Of a stretch of DNA of 64,000 nucleotides, positions 1-8,310 are shown piece by piece. The DNA is taken from the NCBI RefSeq assembly GCF_022788715.1, contig NZ_CP085167.1, positions 2,927,001-2,991,000 of the forward strand, written 5' to 3'. The notes beneath the pieces are model-generated. The model was not told the origin of the DNA and searched no databases. It worked only from the letters and a program-made list of their open reading frames with translations. The first letter of the stretch is position 1. Each line of letters begins with the position of its first letter. Both the position numbers and the translations under genes were made by a program. Source of the stretch: Sulfitobacter sp. DSM 110093 (GTDB lineage: Bacteria > Pseudomonadota > Alphaproteobacteria > Rhodobacterales > Rhodobacteraceae).

Positions 1-161
1 ACACTAGAACCGCCGCAGGTAGGCAAGGGACGCTTCCGCTTTAGGAATGTAGTGATCGTGGGCCGGATACAGGCACCATCGGCGGCTCCACCCCCGGCCC
101 AACTCCAAAGCTGCTGCGGGTCAAGAACCGCGGAAACACGGCCCCTGCAATACCGCGCCGC

Positions 162-1778
162 TTACGTCTCTTTTTGCTGCATGTCGTCGCGCAGTGGCAC
201 GGTTTGGCGCTCGATCATACGGTGCACTTCGGGCGGGGTGTCCCCTCGATGTAGCCGCCTGATCTGATCCGATAGCTCTGCATCCGCATTGGTCCGCCGC
301 TCGTTGTGACGGACGTATTCACCCCACGTGGGCACATGGTAACTTTCGCTCCAATGCTCTGGTCGGTGCAGATCACGCAATAGCGCCCATTGCTGCGCAC
401 CATCGCGGATGCGTACCCGACGCCGGAGGCTCATCGCAGTTAGAAACTCCGGCACATCCGCCTGCGCGATCTCATAATCAACCATGACCATCACCGGCCC
501 GCTGCGATAGCTAAGATCAAACCGCGTGTCGGGCTCTTTGAAGCGGTTGAGCGGATCAAGGTCGAGCCCGCTAAACTCGGGCAGCGGCAGCCGCAGACCG
601 ATCAGCGCACCAATCAGCAGCATCACACTGGCCCCGGCGAGCGCGGTTTCCGGCCCGCCCCGGTCGGCGACGATCCCCCAGATCAGACTGCCTGCCGCCA
701 TGCCCCCGAAGGTGCCGGTCTGATAAAGCGCGATTACCCGGCCCACAACCCATCGCGGCGTTGAAAGCTGGATCGTCACGTTAAACATCGACAGCGACAA
801 CACCCAGCACGCGCCAGCGAGCATCAGCGCAGCACCCGACAGGACGGGCTGCGCGCTTACCGCCAGCACGGCACAGCTAAGGGCAAAGCCAACAAAACCG
901 CCACGCGCAATCATCTCGTTCCGAAACCGCGCCCGCAGCCCCGCGTTCGCCAACGCGCCAAACACCGCCCCCATGCCGAAACAACCCAGCATAATACCAT
1001 AGACAAAAGCCGTTGCCTGCAATGTCTCGCGCACCACGACCGGCAAAAGCGCCAGCAGCGCGATAGCCGACAGCCCGAACCAAAAACCGCGCAAAATGAC
1101 CCGCATCAGATTGGGTGACATGGCCACATAGCGCAGCCCGGCGGAGAAGGCGCTGCCCATCGGCTCACGCGGCAAATGCGTATCGCGCAGCGGCGCTTTC
1201 CACCGAAGCAAGGCAAGAATGATCGCCACATAGCTCAGCGCATTGACGGCAAAGGCCGCCGCCGCCCCCGCAAGCGCAACAATTGCCCCACCCGCGGCTG
1301 GCCCGATACTGCGCATCAGGTTGAACCCCATGGAGTTCAGCGACACTGCCGAGGGCAGTTCCTCTCGGCTGACAATATCACCCATGGTGGCCTGCCATGA
1401 CGGGTTATGCAGCGCCGTGCCGCAGCCGATGGAAAAGGTAAAAGCCAAAAGTAGCCAAGGCGTGAGCCAGCCCTCAAACGCCATGAAGGTCAGCAGGATC
1501 GAGACGCCGAACATAAAGCTCTGCGCGATTAACATGACCCGGCGGCGGTCGAAATTGTCGGCGAAGACGCCCGCCAATAACGAGAAGATCATGATTGGCA
1601 GCGCCACCGAGCCCTGCACCAGCGCCACCATATTCTGCGAATCCGACAGTGAGGTCATAAGCCACGCGGCCCCAACCGCCTGCACCAGCCCGCCAAAGTT
1701 CGACGCCAGCGCGGCGATCCACAAAGAGCGGAAGGTCTGGTTACGGAAAAGGATCAGGGGTGAAATGCGGTCGGGCAA
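162..1778 (-). CDS. MFS exporter, MFS_3/EntS-like, with C-terminal soluble domain
   Basis: This is a 12-helix major facilitator of the MFS_3 (enterobactin exporter EntS-like) type, expected in the inner membrane and probably a proton-driven efflux carrier; the substrate cannot be read. After the opening FRNQTFRSLW block, typical of the family N-terminus, come about 400 residues of alternating hydrophobic helices. A soluble tail of about 110 residues follows, containing RIRDGAQQWALLRD and HVPTWGEYVRH, as in many family members. The start is uncertain. The frame stays open into the neighbouring IS (to an ATG at 1913), but residues before the TTG at 1778 come from the junction and do not look like family sequence. 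Neither start has a clear ribosome site. A diverged copy of the 3' end lies at 37289-37567. Expression may be affected by the IS insertion just upstream. Confidence 0.75.
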   Translation of the reverse strand: MPDRISPLILFRNQTFRSLWIAALASNFGGLVQAVGAAWLMTSLSDSQNMVALVQGSVALPIMIFSLLAGVFADNFDRRRVMLIAQSFMFGVSILLTFMAFEGWLTPWLLLAFTFSIGCGTALHNPSWQATMGDIVSREELPSAVSLNSMGFNLMRSIGPAAGGAIVALAGAAAAFAVNALSYVAIILALLRWKAPLRDTHLPREPMGSAFSAGLRYVAMSPNLMRVILRGFWFGLSAIALLALLPVVVRETLQATAFVYGIMLGCFGMGAVFGALANAGLRARFRNEMIARGGFVGFALSCAVLAVSAQPVLSGAALMLAGACWVLSLSMFNVTIQLSTPRWVVGRVIALYQTGTFGGMAAGSLIWGIVADRGGPETALAGASVMLLIGALIGLRLPLPEFSGLDLDPLNRFKEPDTRFDLSYRSGPVMVMVDYEIAQADVPEFLTAMSLRRRVRIRDGAQQWALLRDLHRPEHWSESYHVPTWGEYVRHNERRTNADAELSDQIRRLHRGDTPPEVHRMIERQTVPLRDDMQQKET

Positions 1779-1891
1779 AACAAACGGGCCTATGTAGCTG
1801 TCCCTATTCGATATGTGCTTTGATGCCCGACTGTCGAGAGGTGACGCGCTATTCTCCGTCCAGTAGACTGGCGCCCTAGCAACTGTATTTC

Positions 1892-2851
1892 TCAAGCGCT
1901 CTGAGTGCGCCATTTCTGATCTGCTTTCACGAGCGCATTGACGATTGTGACGAGTTTTCGCGCAACGGCTGTGATGATAACCTTGTGTGATTTTCCGGCG
2001 TTGCGCAGTCGATCGGCGAAGATTCTGAGGACTGGGTTGTGATGGCTGGCAACGAGGGCAGCTTGGAACATGACATGCCGAAGCAGTCGTCGACCACCGG
2101 CAATTGCACGCTTGCCGCGCATCGCGCCGCTGTCGTGGGCAATGGGGGCAAGGCCCGTGAGCGCTGCGGCCTGCTCGCCTGAGATTTGGCCGAGTTCGGG
2201 CATCTCGGCGATCAACATGGTGCTGGCGACAGGGCCAATGCCAGGAACGGAGCGCAAGATGTTGGCGGTTTTGGCAAGCGTTTCATCCGCCGCAATGGCC
2301 TGTTCGATCTGAGCCTCAAGGTCTGCTATTTGGTGGTCGAGAAGGGTTTTCAACTCATCATCCATACTCGCAAATATGTCAGACGACCCCAACTTCCCAT
2401 GCGCCTTGACCTGCGCCAGAAGTCGCTTCCGCGTTTCCACGAGCTGACCGCGTTTTGATACCAAGGCTCTGAGAACGCGTATCTTTTCGTGCGGCAGGTT
2501 GCGCCCGGCATCAGGTCTGAAGACCATGAACCGCGCGATAAGCTCCGCGTCGATCCGGTCCGTCTTGGCGCGTGTGCCACGGCTGGCGGCGAAGGCTTTG
2601 ATCTGAGCGGGTGGCAATTGCCGTGTCGCGATTGCTGCGGCATCCAGAGCAGACCACAAGCGCCATTCTTGCCCACCAGTCGCCTCAAAGCACACAAGCG
2701 CGTTGAGTGAAGCCGCCAGGTCGGCAATCTGCGCGTGGCCTTCCTCAGTGTTGGGCAGGCGCTGTCGCTGTCCGCCTGGCAGGCAGTGAATATCCAGCCA
2801 ATCGCGGCTGACATCTGTGCCGATGATCGCAGAGTGTGTTAACTTATCCAT
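1892..2851 (-). CDS. IS110-family transposase (left copy)
   Basis: A 319-residue DEDD recombinase of the IS110 family. The N-terminal RuvC-like domain shows Asp in IGTDVSRDW (about residue 13), Glu in CFEATG (about 57) and the pair in KTDRIDAEL (about 99 and 102). The C-terminal transposase-20 domain contains SVPGIGPVAS and the HDSG serine (about 240) that is the second catalytic residue in this family. The ATG at 2851 was chosen because a GAAGGAAGAG ribosome site precedes it; an upstream in-frame ATG at 2890 would add 13 residues. The protein is identical to the one at 4070-5029, so the duplication is recent or maintained by recombination. It appears intact and presumably active. Confidence 0.9.
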   Translation of the reverse strand: MDKLTHSAIIGTDVSRDWLDIHCLPGGQRQRLPNTEEGHAQIADLAASLNALVCFEATGGQEWRLWSALDAAAIATRQLPPAQIKAFAASRGTRAKTDRIDAELIARFMVFRPDAGRNLPHEKIRVLRALVSKRGQLVETRKRLLAQVKAHGKLGSSDIFASMDDELKTLLDHQIADLEAQIEQAIAADETLAKTANILRSVPGIGPVASTMLIAEMPELGQISGEQAAALTGLAPIAHDSGAMRGKRAIAGGRRLLRHVMFQAALVASHHNPVLRIFADRLRNAGKSHKVIITAVARKLVTIVNALVKADQKWRTQSA

Positions 2852-3039
2852 GTTCTCTTCCTTCTGGTCCGTGGTCCTGATTGGCCACATTCAACTGTTC
2901 GAGATGATGAAGAGAGACGGCGCTGGCTCGCTAGCAAACGTGGTCAAACCCACAAGGCTCAGACGCCATACACCGCCCCGTCAGCGACCTCGGCCAAGGC
3001 GGCTGACGGGGGCAACATAGCAAAACTGAGATACAGAAG
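2852..3039 (-). ncRNA. candidate bridge-RNA region of left IS110
   Basis: This is the non-coding leader between the IS5 edge and the transposase start. It carries a 10-bp perfect stem (CCCCGTCAGC with GCTGACGGGG; here at 2976-2985 and 3002-3011) enclosing a partly self-complementary CCTTGGCCGAGG. IS110-group elements are known to transcribe a structured bridge RNA from this position. RNA production here is inferred only from location and folding potential. Confidence 0.3.
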
Positions 3040-3882
3040 GGTCAGGACTCGTTTTCGTTTCATCGCCAGAACATGCCGATTGCGGCGAGAGCTATGGCCG
3101 AGCCGAATACCCTCGGGCATCTATCATATCTGATTGCGACACGACGCCAGTCCTTTAGCCTGCCGAACATGATCTCAATGCGGTTGCGGCGTTTGTAGCG
3201 GCGCTTGTCATATTTGACGGGGATCTTACGTTGTTTTCGCCCGGGGATGCAGGAGCGTATCCCTTTGTCTTCCAACGCTTCCCTGAACCAATCTGCATCA
3301 TAGCCGCGATCTCCGAGCAACCAGTCGACGTCCGGCAGGCTGCTGAGCAGCGCCTTCGCCCCGCTGTAATCGCTGACTTGTCCGGCTGAGACAAAGAAGT
3401 TAATCGGGCGCCCCTGACTGTCGCAGATAGCATGCAGCTTCGTATTCATGCCGCCCTTGGTGCGACCGATCAGGCGGCCACGCCCCCCCTTTTTTGCGCT
3501 CAGGCTGGACGCGGTGTGATGGGCTTTCAGATAGGTCGCATCGATCATCACTGTATTCTTCTCGCCGTGCTGAGCTGCCAGGCCAGCCATCATCTGCGTA
3601 AAGATGCCCTTGTCGCTCCACCGCTTCCAACGGTTGTATAGAGTCTTGTTTGGACCATACTCTTTCGGCGCATCATGCCACCGTAATCCATTGCGGTTTA
3701 TGAAGATAATTCCACTAAGAACGCGCTGGTCGTAGACGCGCGGCTTACCGTGGGATTTCGGGAAATAGGGTTCCAGACGCGCCATCTGTGCGTCGCTCAG
3801 CCAGAAGAGATCAGACATGTCACCACGCCGTTTTCGGAGCCGTGAACCACGCAACCAATCTGAAATCAACGGGTCCTGAGCC
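3039..3882 (-). mobile_element. IS5-family insertion sequence between the two IS110 copies
   Basis: This element of about 840 bp has imperfect terminal inverted repeats, GGGTCAGGACTCGTT on the left and GGCTCAGGACCCGTT read inward from the right. It contains a single transposase gene. The IS110 leaders touch both ends in mirror-image orientation, so no direct target duplication is visible at its own edges. The four bases CTAG lie immediately outside the two IS110 copies (1876-1879 and 5042-5045). CTAG is a duplication typical of IS5-type elements, which suggests that the IS5 landed first and the IS110s then entered its two ends. CTAG is palindromic, so this is only suggestive. Confidence 0.75.
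3060..3818 (-). CDS. IS5-family transposase
   Basis: A DDE transposase of about 252 residues in the IS5 family (IS427-like by size and sequence style). An N-terminal DUF4096-like region (SDLFWLSDAQMARLEPYFP) is followed by a DDE_Tnp_1 core, with catalytic Asp in MIDATYLKAH, Asp in LLGDRGYDADW and Glu in RNRIEIMFGRLKDWRR. The start used is the ATG giving MSDLFWLS, the conserved opening of these proteins; the frame stays open to an ATG at 3869 inside the terminal repeat. No frameshift or nonsense codon was seen, so the enzyme looks complete. Confidence 0.88.
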   Translation of the reverse strand: MSDLFWLSDAQMARLEPYFPKSHGKPRVYDQRVLSGIIFINRNGLRWHDAPKEYGPNKTLYNRWKRWSDKGIFTQMMAGLAAQHGEKNTVMIDATYLKAHHTASSLSAKKGGRGRLIGRTKGGMNTKLHAICDSQGRPINFFVSAGQVSDYSGAKALLSSLPDVDWLLGDRGYDADWFREALEDKGIRSCIPGRKQRKIPVKYDKRRYKRRNRIEIMFGRLKDWRRVAIRYDRCPRVFGSAIALAAIGMFWR

Positions 3883-4069
3883 TTCTGTATCTCAGTTTTG
3901 CTATGTTGCCCCCGTCAGCCGCCTTGGCCGAGGTCGCTGACGGGGCGGTGTATGGCGTCTGAGCCTTGTGGGTTTGACCACGTTTGCTAGCGAGCCAGCG
4001 CCGTCTCTCTTCATCATCTCGAACAGTTGAATGTGGCCAATCAGGACCACGGACCAGAAGGAAGAGAAC
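3882..4069 (+). ncRNA. candidate bridge-RNA region of right IS110
   Basis: The non-coding leader contains the stem CCCCGTCAGC (3910-3919) with GCTGACGGGG (3936-3945), and an inner CCT/AGG pairing across TTGGCCGA. Its position upstream of the transposase is where IS110-group elements encode the bridge RNA that pairs with donor and target. No promoter or transcript end could be assigned with confidence. Confidence 0.3.
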
Positions 4070-5029
4070 ATGGATAAGTTAACACACTCTGCGATCATCG
4101 GCACAGATGTCAGCCGCGATTGGCTGGATATTCACTGCCTGCCAGGCGGACAGCGACAGCGCCTGCCCAACACTGAGGAAGGCCACGCGCAGATTGCCGA
4201 CCTGGCGGCTTCACTCAACGCGCTTGTGTGCTTTGAGGCGACTGGTGGGCAAGAATGGCGCTTGTGGTCTGCTCTGGATGCCGCAGCAATCGCGACACGG
4301 CAATTGCCACCCGCTCAGATCAAAGCCTTCGCCGCCAGCCGTGGCACACGCGCCAAGACGGACCGGATCGACGCGGAGCTTATCGCGCGGTTCATGGTCT
4401 TCAGACCTGATGCCGGGCGCAACCTGCCGCACGAAAAGATACGCGTTCTCAGAGCCTTGGTATCAAAACGCGGTCAGCTCGTGGAAACGCGGAAGCGACT
4501 TCTGGCGCAGGTCAAGGCGCATGGGAAGTTGGGGTCGTCTGACATATTTGCGAGTATGGATGATGAGTTGAAAACCCTTCTCGACCACCAAATAGCAGAC
4601 CTTGAGGCTCAGATCGAACAGGCCATTGCGGCGGATGAAACGCTTGCCAAAACCGCCAACATCTTGCGCTCCGTTCCTGGCATTGGCCCTGTCGCCAGCA
4701 CCATGTTGATCGCCGAGATGCCCGAACTCGGCCAAATCTCAGGCGAGCAGGCCGCAGCGCTCACGGGCCTTGCCCCCATTGCCCACGACAGCGGCGCGAT
4801 GCGCGGCAAGCGTGCAATTGCCGGTGGTCGACGACTGCTTCGGCATGTCATGTTCCAAGCTGCCCTCGTTGCCAGCCATCACAACCCAGTCCTCAGAATC
4901 TTCGCCGATCGACTGCGCAACGCCGGAAAATCACACAAGGTTATCATCACAGCCGTTGCGCGAAAACTCGTCACAATCGTCAATGCGCTCGTGAAAGCAG
5001 ATCAGAAATGGCGCACTCAGAGCGCTTGA
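4070..5029 (+). CDS. IS110-family transposase (right copy)
   Basis: Identical in protein sequence to the left copy: a DEDD RuvC-like N-terminal domain and a C-terminal domain with the HDSG serine. The ATG at 4070 follows GAAGGAAGAGAAC. The stop codon is about 15 bp from the element edge, so the 3' flank is too short for a bridge RNA of the IS1111 type, leaving the leader as the only candidate. It appears intact. Confidence 0.9.
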   Translation: MDKLTHSAIIGTDVSRDWLDIHCLPGGQRQRLPNTEEGHAQIADLAASLNALVCFEATGGQEWRLWSALDAAAIATRQLPPAQIKAFAASRGTRAKTDRIDAELIARFMVFRPDAGRNLPHEKIRVLRALVSKRGQLVETRKRLLAQVKAHGKLGSSDIFASMDDELKTLLDHQIADLEAQIEQAIAADETLAKTANILRSVPGIGPVASTMLIAEMPELGQISGEQAAALTGLAPIAHDSGAMRGKRAIAGGRRLLRHVMFQAALVASHHNPVLRIFADRLRNAGKSHKVIITAVARKLVTIVNALVKADQKWRTQSA

Positions 5030-5113
5030 GAAATACAGTTGCTAGCCCAGCTTAAGTCTTTTCAGTCTCACTTTCTATTACCTCGTAAGAGCAGAGAGCA
5101 CTGCCTATGAAAG

Positions 5114-6700
5114 TTAGCTCACCGTGCGGCTTTGGCGGAACATCCGCACCAGCAACCAAATTGACAGTGACAACATCACAAGCGCGATGGGCGATTTCAG
5201 TAGAAACCAGGGATCGCCGCCCGAGGCGGTGAAACTGCCGCGGATCAGCCCCTCGAGCGCCGGCGCCAGCAAGAAACCGATGACAAAGGGCAGGATCGAG
5301 ATTTCCAGGCGCCGCAGCACGTAGCCGATCACGGCAAAGACACAGGCGCTCAGCAGGCCAACATAGCCGCCGTCCTGCACATAGGCCGCGGTGAGCGAGA
5401 CGGTCAGGATCACCGGTAACATCACGTCCTTCGGAATCCGAATAAGACGGCCCAACTGGCCCATCAGGAAACTGCCGACGCTCCAGTTGCAGAGGTTGGC
5501 GATCACCATCATCGTAAAGAGGCCGAAGGCCATGACCAAGTCGCGGTTCATGATCGTGTCGAACCCCTCGATCTCCTTGATCGGGGTGAAGCGGAAAACC
5601 TGCGGCCCGAAGGCGAAATCGCCGATGGTCTCCACCGCAAGGATGATGAAGACAGCGGCGAAATTGCCAGGAATGCCAAGGCTCATTACCGGAATGAGGT
5701 TTGCGCCGGAAACGGCCGAGTTAGCCGATTCCGTCGCCACCACGCCCTCGATCGCGCCTTTGCCGAAGGAGTCGGGCGATTTCGAGCGGCGCCGTGCGGT
5801 GTCATGCGACAGGGTCGCAGCGGTGGTGGTGCCGATCCCCGGCAGCGCGCCGATCATCGTGCCGATTCCGGCGCCGCGCAAGATCGCCGGCATCATCCGC
5901 CAACGCTCGCCCCAGCTCAGCCGCGGCCCCATTTCGGGAGCGGAGACCGGCCCCTTAGCCGCCGCCCTATCGCGGCACATGTCTTCGACCGCAATCAGTA
6001 CTTCGGACAGTACCAGCACGCCCAGTACGCAGGAGGTCAGCGGCAGACCGCCGCCCAGCTCGGGGATGCCAAGCGTCATGCGCGGCCCGTCGCCCGACAT
6101 CGTTGTCCCCACGAGTGAAACGAACATCCCCAGAAGGCCGCCGATCAAGCCTTTCAGGGGGGCCTTGCCGACCACGGCCGCCATGAAGCAGAGCGATAGG
6201 ATGATGAGGGCGGATTTCTCGGGCAGGTCCAGCACCCGCTCAACTGCCACCGCCAGGACAGGGGCGGCGATAAAAAGCACGAGGTCGGAAAAGTTGTCCC
6301 CAACGACGGAGGCGAAATGCGCCGTCTGGATTGCCCGGCGCCCTTGTCCTTTTTGCGCCAGCGGATAGCCGTCCACCGTGGTCAGGAAGGCATCGGGCGT
6401 GCCGGGGGTGTTGAACAGGATCGCTGGCACCGCGCCGCCTACAGTTGCGCCCTTCATGATCCCCAGAAGACAGCCCAGCACCGGATAGAGCGCCTCGTTC
6501 CCGTAGCCGAAGATCGAGACCAGCACCGGTAGGGCGATGGCCATGGCAAAGGGCCCCGAGAGCCCCGGGGTGGCGCCAACGAGTATCCCGATGACGACCC
6601 CGGTCAGTACCATGCCCATAGGCAAGAGCCACAGGCCGCCATCGGCGGCTGTGAAGACGGAAGTGATTCCGAGCACGAGATATTGCAGCAATAGGTCCAA
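5114..6700 (-). CDS. tctA: TTT transporter large permease TctA (system 1)
   Basis: The large membrane subunit (about 528 residues, about 12 helices) of a tripartite tricarboxylate-type transporter, which takes up organic acids with a periplasmic binding protein. The hallmark GATPGLSGPFAMAIALP block lies near the N-terminus, GALPGIGTTTAATLS in the middle and SLGIPGNFAAVFIILA further on. These glycine/proline repeats typify the TctA family. The start is a TTG at 6700, preceded by GAAGGACACCCC and 10 bp after the tctB stop; a longer frame would run back into tctB. It is the last gene of tctC-tctB-tctA. GC-rich codon use matches its operon neighbours. The substrate is unknown; the adjacent gamma-glutamyltransferase hints at an amino-acid-derived carboxylate. 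Confidence 0.88.
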   Translation of the reverse strand: MDLLLQYLVLGITSVFTAADGGLWLLPMGMVLTGVVIGILVGATPGLSGPFAMAIALPVLVSIFGYGNEALYPVLGCLLGIMKGATVGGAVPAILFNTPGTPDAFLTTVDGYPLAQKGQGRRAIQTAHFASVVGDNFSDLVLFIAAPVLAVAVERVLDLPEKSALIILSLCFMAAVVGKAPLKGLIGGLLGMFVSLVGTTMSGDGPRMTLGIPELGGGLPLTSCVLGVLVLSEVLIAVEDMCRDRAAAKGPVSAPEMGPRLSWGERWRMMPAILRGAGIGTMIGALPGIGTTTAATLSHDTARRRSKSPDSFGKGAIEGVVATESANSAVSGANLIPVMSLGIPGNFAAVFIILAVETIGDFAFGPQVFRFTPIKEIEGFDTIMNRDLVMAFGLFTMMVIANLCNWSVGSFLMGQLGRLIRIPKDVMLPVILTVSLTAAYVQDGGYVGLLSACVFAVIGYVLRRLEISILPFVIGFLLAPALEGLIRGSFTASGGDPWFLLKSPIALVMLSLSIWLLVRMFRQSRTVS

Positions 6701-6710
6701 GGGGTGTCCT

Positions 6711-7334
6711 TCAGAGGTCGGCGTTCGGCGGCAGTTGAATGTTGTCGAGCAACCCGGCAAACAGCAGGATCAAAAAGGCCGTCGAGAGCATGGCGACCAC
6801 GATGTCGCGCGTCCGCAGACTGCGGCGGGTGATGTAAATATAGCTGGCGCTTAGCGCCGTACCGCCGAGGAAGAACCCAGCCACGTTGTAGGGAAACCGC
6901 CCCGAGGCCGCTCGGTAGCCGGAAAAATCCGTGAGGCCCGCGGCGTTGCTGGCCCAGACCACCAGCGGCCCGCCCCATGTCATCAGCGCCAGCGATGCGG
7001 CGGTGACGAGACCGGCGCGGGCAAGAAACAGGACGTTGTCGAGGCCGAGCCGCCCAACAGGCTCTCCCGCCTCGCGACCTTTGGACCGCAACTCTCCCGC
7101 AATCAGCAAGAGCGCCAGCGGCACCATCAGCAGAACCAGCAGCGTGGGAAAGAAGGCGTCACCGGGAATGGTATTGCCGGTCAGGCTCTTTTTCAGGAAT
7201 CCGCTGCTGATGTCCCGCGGGAACCAAACCAGAAGGCAGAGCGCGACAAGCGCCAGCGTGCCCCCGCCCAGCCAGAGGTTCCAGCGCCCCCCAGAGGGGG
7301 CGCCTTCATCGGTGTCCACGGGACCTCGCGTCAT
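6711..7334 (-). CDS. tctB: TTT transporter small permease TctB (system 1)
   Basis: A 207-residue small membrane subunit with four predicted hydrophobic segments (LALVALCLLVWF, LLVLLMVPLALLLIAG and two further ones), fitting the TctB family, which is poorly conserved in sequence but constant in size and position. Its ATG overlaps the tctC stop by the ATGA arrangement, which implies translational coupling. It would pair with TctA in the inner membrane. The call rests mainly on topology and on its place between tctC and tctA. Confidence 0.8.
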   Translation of the reverse strand: MTRGPVDTDEGAPSGGRWNLWLGGGTLALVALCLLVWFPRDISSGFLKKSLTGNTIPGDAFFPTLLVLLMVPLALLLIAGELRSKGREAGEPVGRLGLDNVLFLARAGLVTAASLALMTWGGPLVVWASNAAGLTDFSGYRAASGRFPYNVAGFFLGGTALSASYIYITRRSLRTRDIVVAMLSTAFLILLFAGLLDNIQLPPNADL

Positions 7335-8269
7335 TCGGCCAGTGCCTTCATCATTGAAACGTTGGCCTCATAGGTCGAGAGGATCTGCTCGCGCAGCTCC
7401 GCGCCCTGCGTCACGATCGGTGCAGGTGGGTACTGCTTTTCGATGAACTGGCGTGTCTCGCTCTCGGGGTCGGCGAGGATCTCGGCGATTACGCTGCCGA
7501 TCTCGTCGCGGATCTCGTCAGGCATGCCCGCGGGGCCGGTAATGATATACTGGTAGCCGAGGTTCAGGTCGATGCCCTGATCCATCAGCGTCGGCATTTC
7601 TGGAGCAAGAGCCACCGGACCGGTCTCGGCGGAGGAGAGGATCACAAGTTCGCCCGCCTCAACCAGCGGTTTCTGCACACCGCCACCCCAGGCGACGTTG
7701 GCGTCCATCGACACCAGCGCATTGAGCGTGCCTCGACCACCCTTCATGCGCAGGTGGTTCACGTCGATCCCGAGCGCGCGGGCAACGATTTCGGCTCCGG
7801 CCTCGACCTGCGTGCCCCAGTTGGCCCAGACGATGGGTTCATTGGCGGCAGCGGCTTTGAGATCGTCGAGCGTCTTCCAGCCACTTTCGGCGCGCGCCAG
7901 CACGGCCATCTGCGAGCCTGCGGTTGTGGTGATATAGGTGAAATCCTCGGGCGACAGGTTATCGCTGTTCATCGGCGCGAAATCATAGGTCGTGGTGATC
8001 GCAAAGCCCAAGGTCTGACCGTCGGGTGCCTCTCCCTTGAGCTGCGCCGACATCACGGTGCCGTCGTCACCCGCTTTGTTTTCGGGGATCACCTGCCAGC
8101 CACGCTTGGCCTCGATCTCCTTCGCAAGGGTCCGGCCCTGCACGTCGGTCCCGCCGCCGGCTCCATAGCCGATCCACAGGCGGATCGGGCCGTCAGGGTT
8201 CCATTCGGCCAGCGCGGGCCCGGCGGCCAGCAGGGCGGTAGCGGCGGTGGTCGTCAGAATACGTTTCAT
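7331..8269 (-). CDS. tctC: TTT solute-binding protein TctC (system 1)
   Basis: A 312-residue periplasmic binding protein of the Bug/TctC family. It has an N-terminal signal peptide (MKRILTTTAATALLAAGPALA) and then the family motif IRLWIGYGAGGGTDVQGR, which forms the carboxylate-binding loop. A second signature region includes VWANWGTQVEAGAEIVARALG. It is the first gene of the tctCBA operon and lies about 40 bp from the start of the convergently ordered regulator gene. Substrate specificity cannot be read from the sequence; Bug proteins bind carboxylates, amino acids or amides. Confidence 0.88.
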   Translation of the reverse strand: MKRILTTTAATALLAAGPALAEWNPDGPIRLWIGYGAGGGTDVQGRTLAKEIEAKRGWQVIPENKAGDDGTVMSAQLKGEAPDGQTLGFAITTTYDFAPMNSDNLSPEDFTYITTTAGSQMAVLARAESGWKTLDDLKAAAANEPIVWANWGTQVEAGAEIVARALGIDVNHLRMKGGRGTLNALVSMDANVAWGGGVQKPLVEAGELVILSSAETGPVALAPEMPTLMDQGIDLNLGYQYIITGPAGMPDEIRDEIGSVIAEILADPESETRQFIEKQYPPAPIVTQGAELREQILSTYEANVSMMKALAE

Positions 8270-8310
8270 GGTCTCTCCACTGTTGATTGGGTTGTTTGTT
8301 TTTTTGGTCG

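Larger units (their letters stand above)
1876..3040 (-). mobile_element. IS110-family element, left copy
   Basis: This 1165-bp arm is an inverted copy of 3881-5045; every base I compared at the ends matches and both transposases are identical. It holds one transposase gene, about 15 bp after the stop codon, and about 190 bp of non-coding DNA before the start codon. That layout fits the IS110 group, in which the long leader encodes a bridge RNA. There are no terminal inverted repeats, as expected for the family. The inner edge abuts the terminus of the IS5-family element; the outer edge is CTAG, which also borders the right copy. Confidence 0.8.
3881..5045 (+). mobile_element. IS110-family element, right copy
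   Basis: This is the mirror image of 1876-3040, with coordinate pairs summing to 6921 throughout, including both transposase boundaries. The orientation places the two leaders facing the IS5 termini. With the left copy it forms an inverted repeat with arms of about 1.17 kb, spaced by the IS5. Such a structure may be unstable in replication and may be hard to assemble. Confidence 0.8.

Noticed and set aside
1876..5045. Composite transposon carrying cargo between two IS110 copies
   Set aside because: The interval holds only an IS5-family element, and IS110 elements do not form classical composite transposons; nested insertion explains the layout better.
5391..6368. Long plus-strand open frame (325 codons) over tctA
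   Set aside because: Antisense shadow of a GC-rich permease gene; no ribosome site and a low-complexity Ser/Pro/Arg-rich product.
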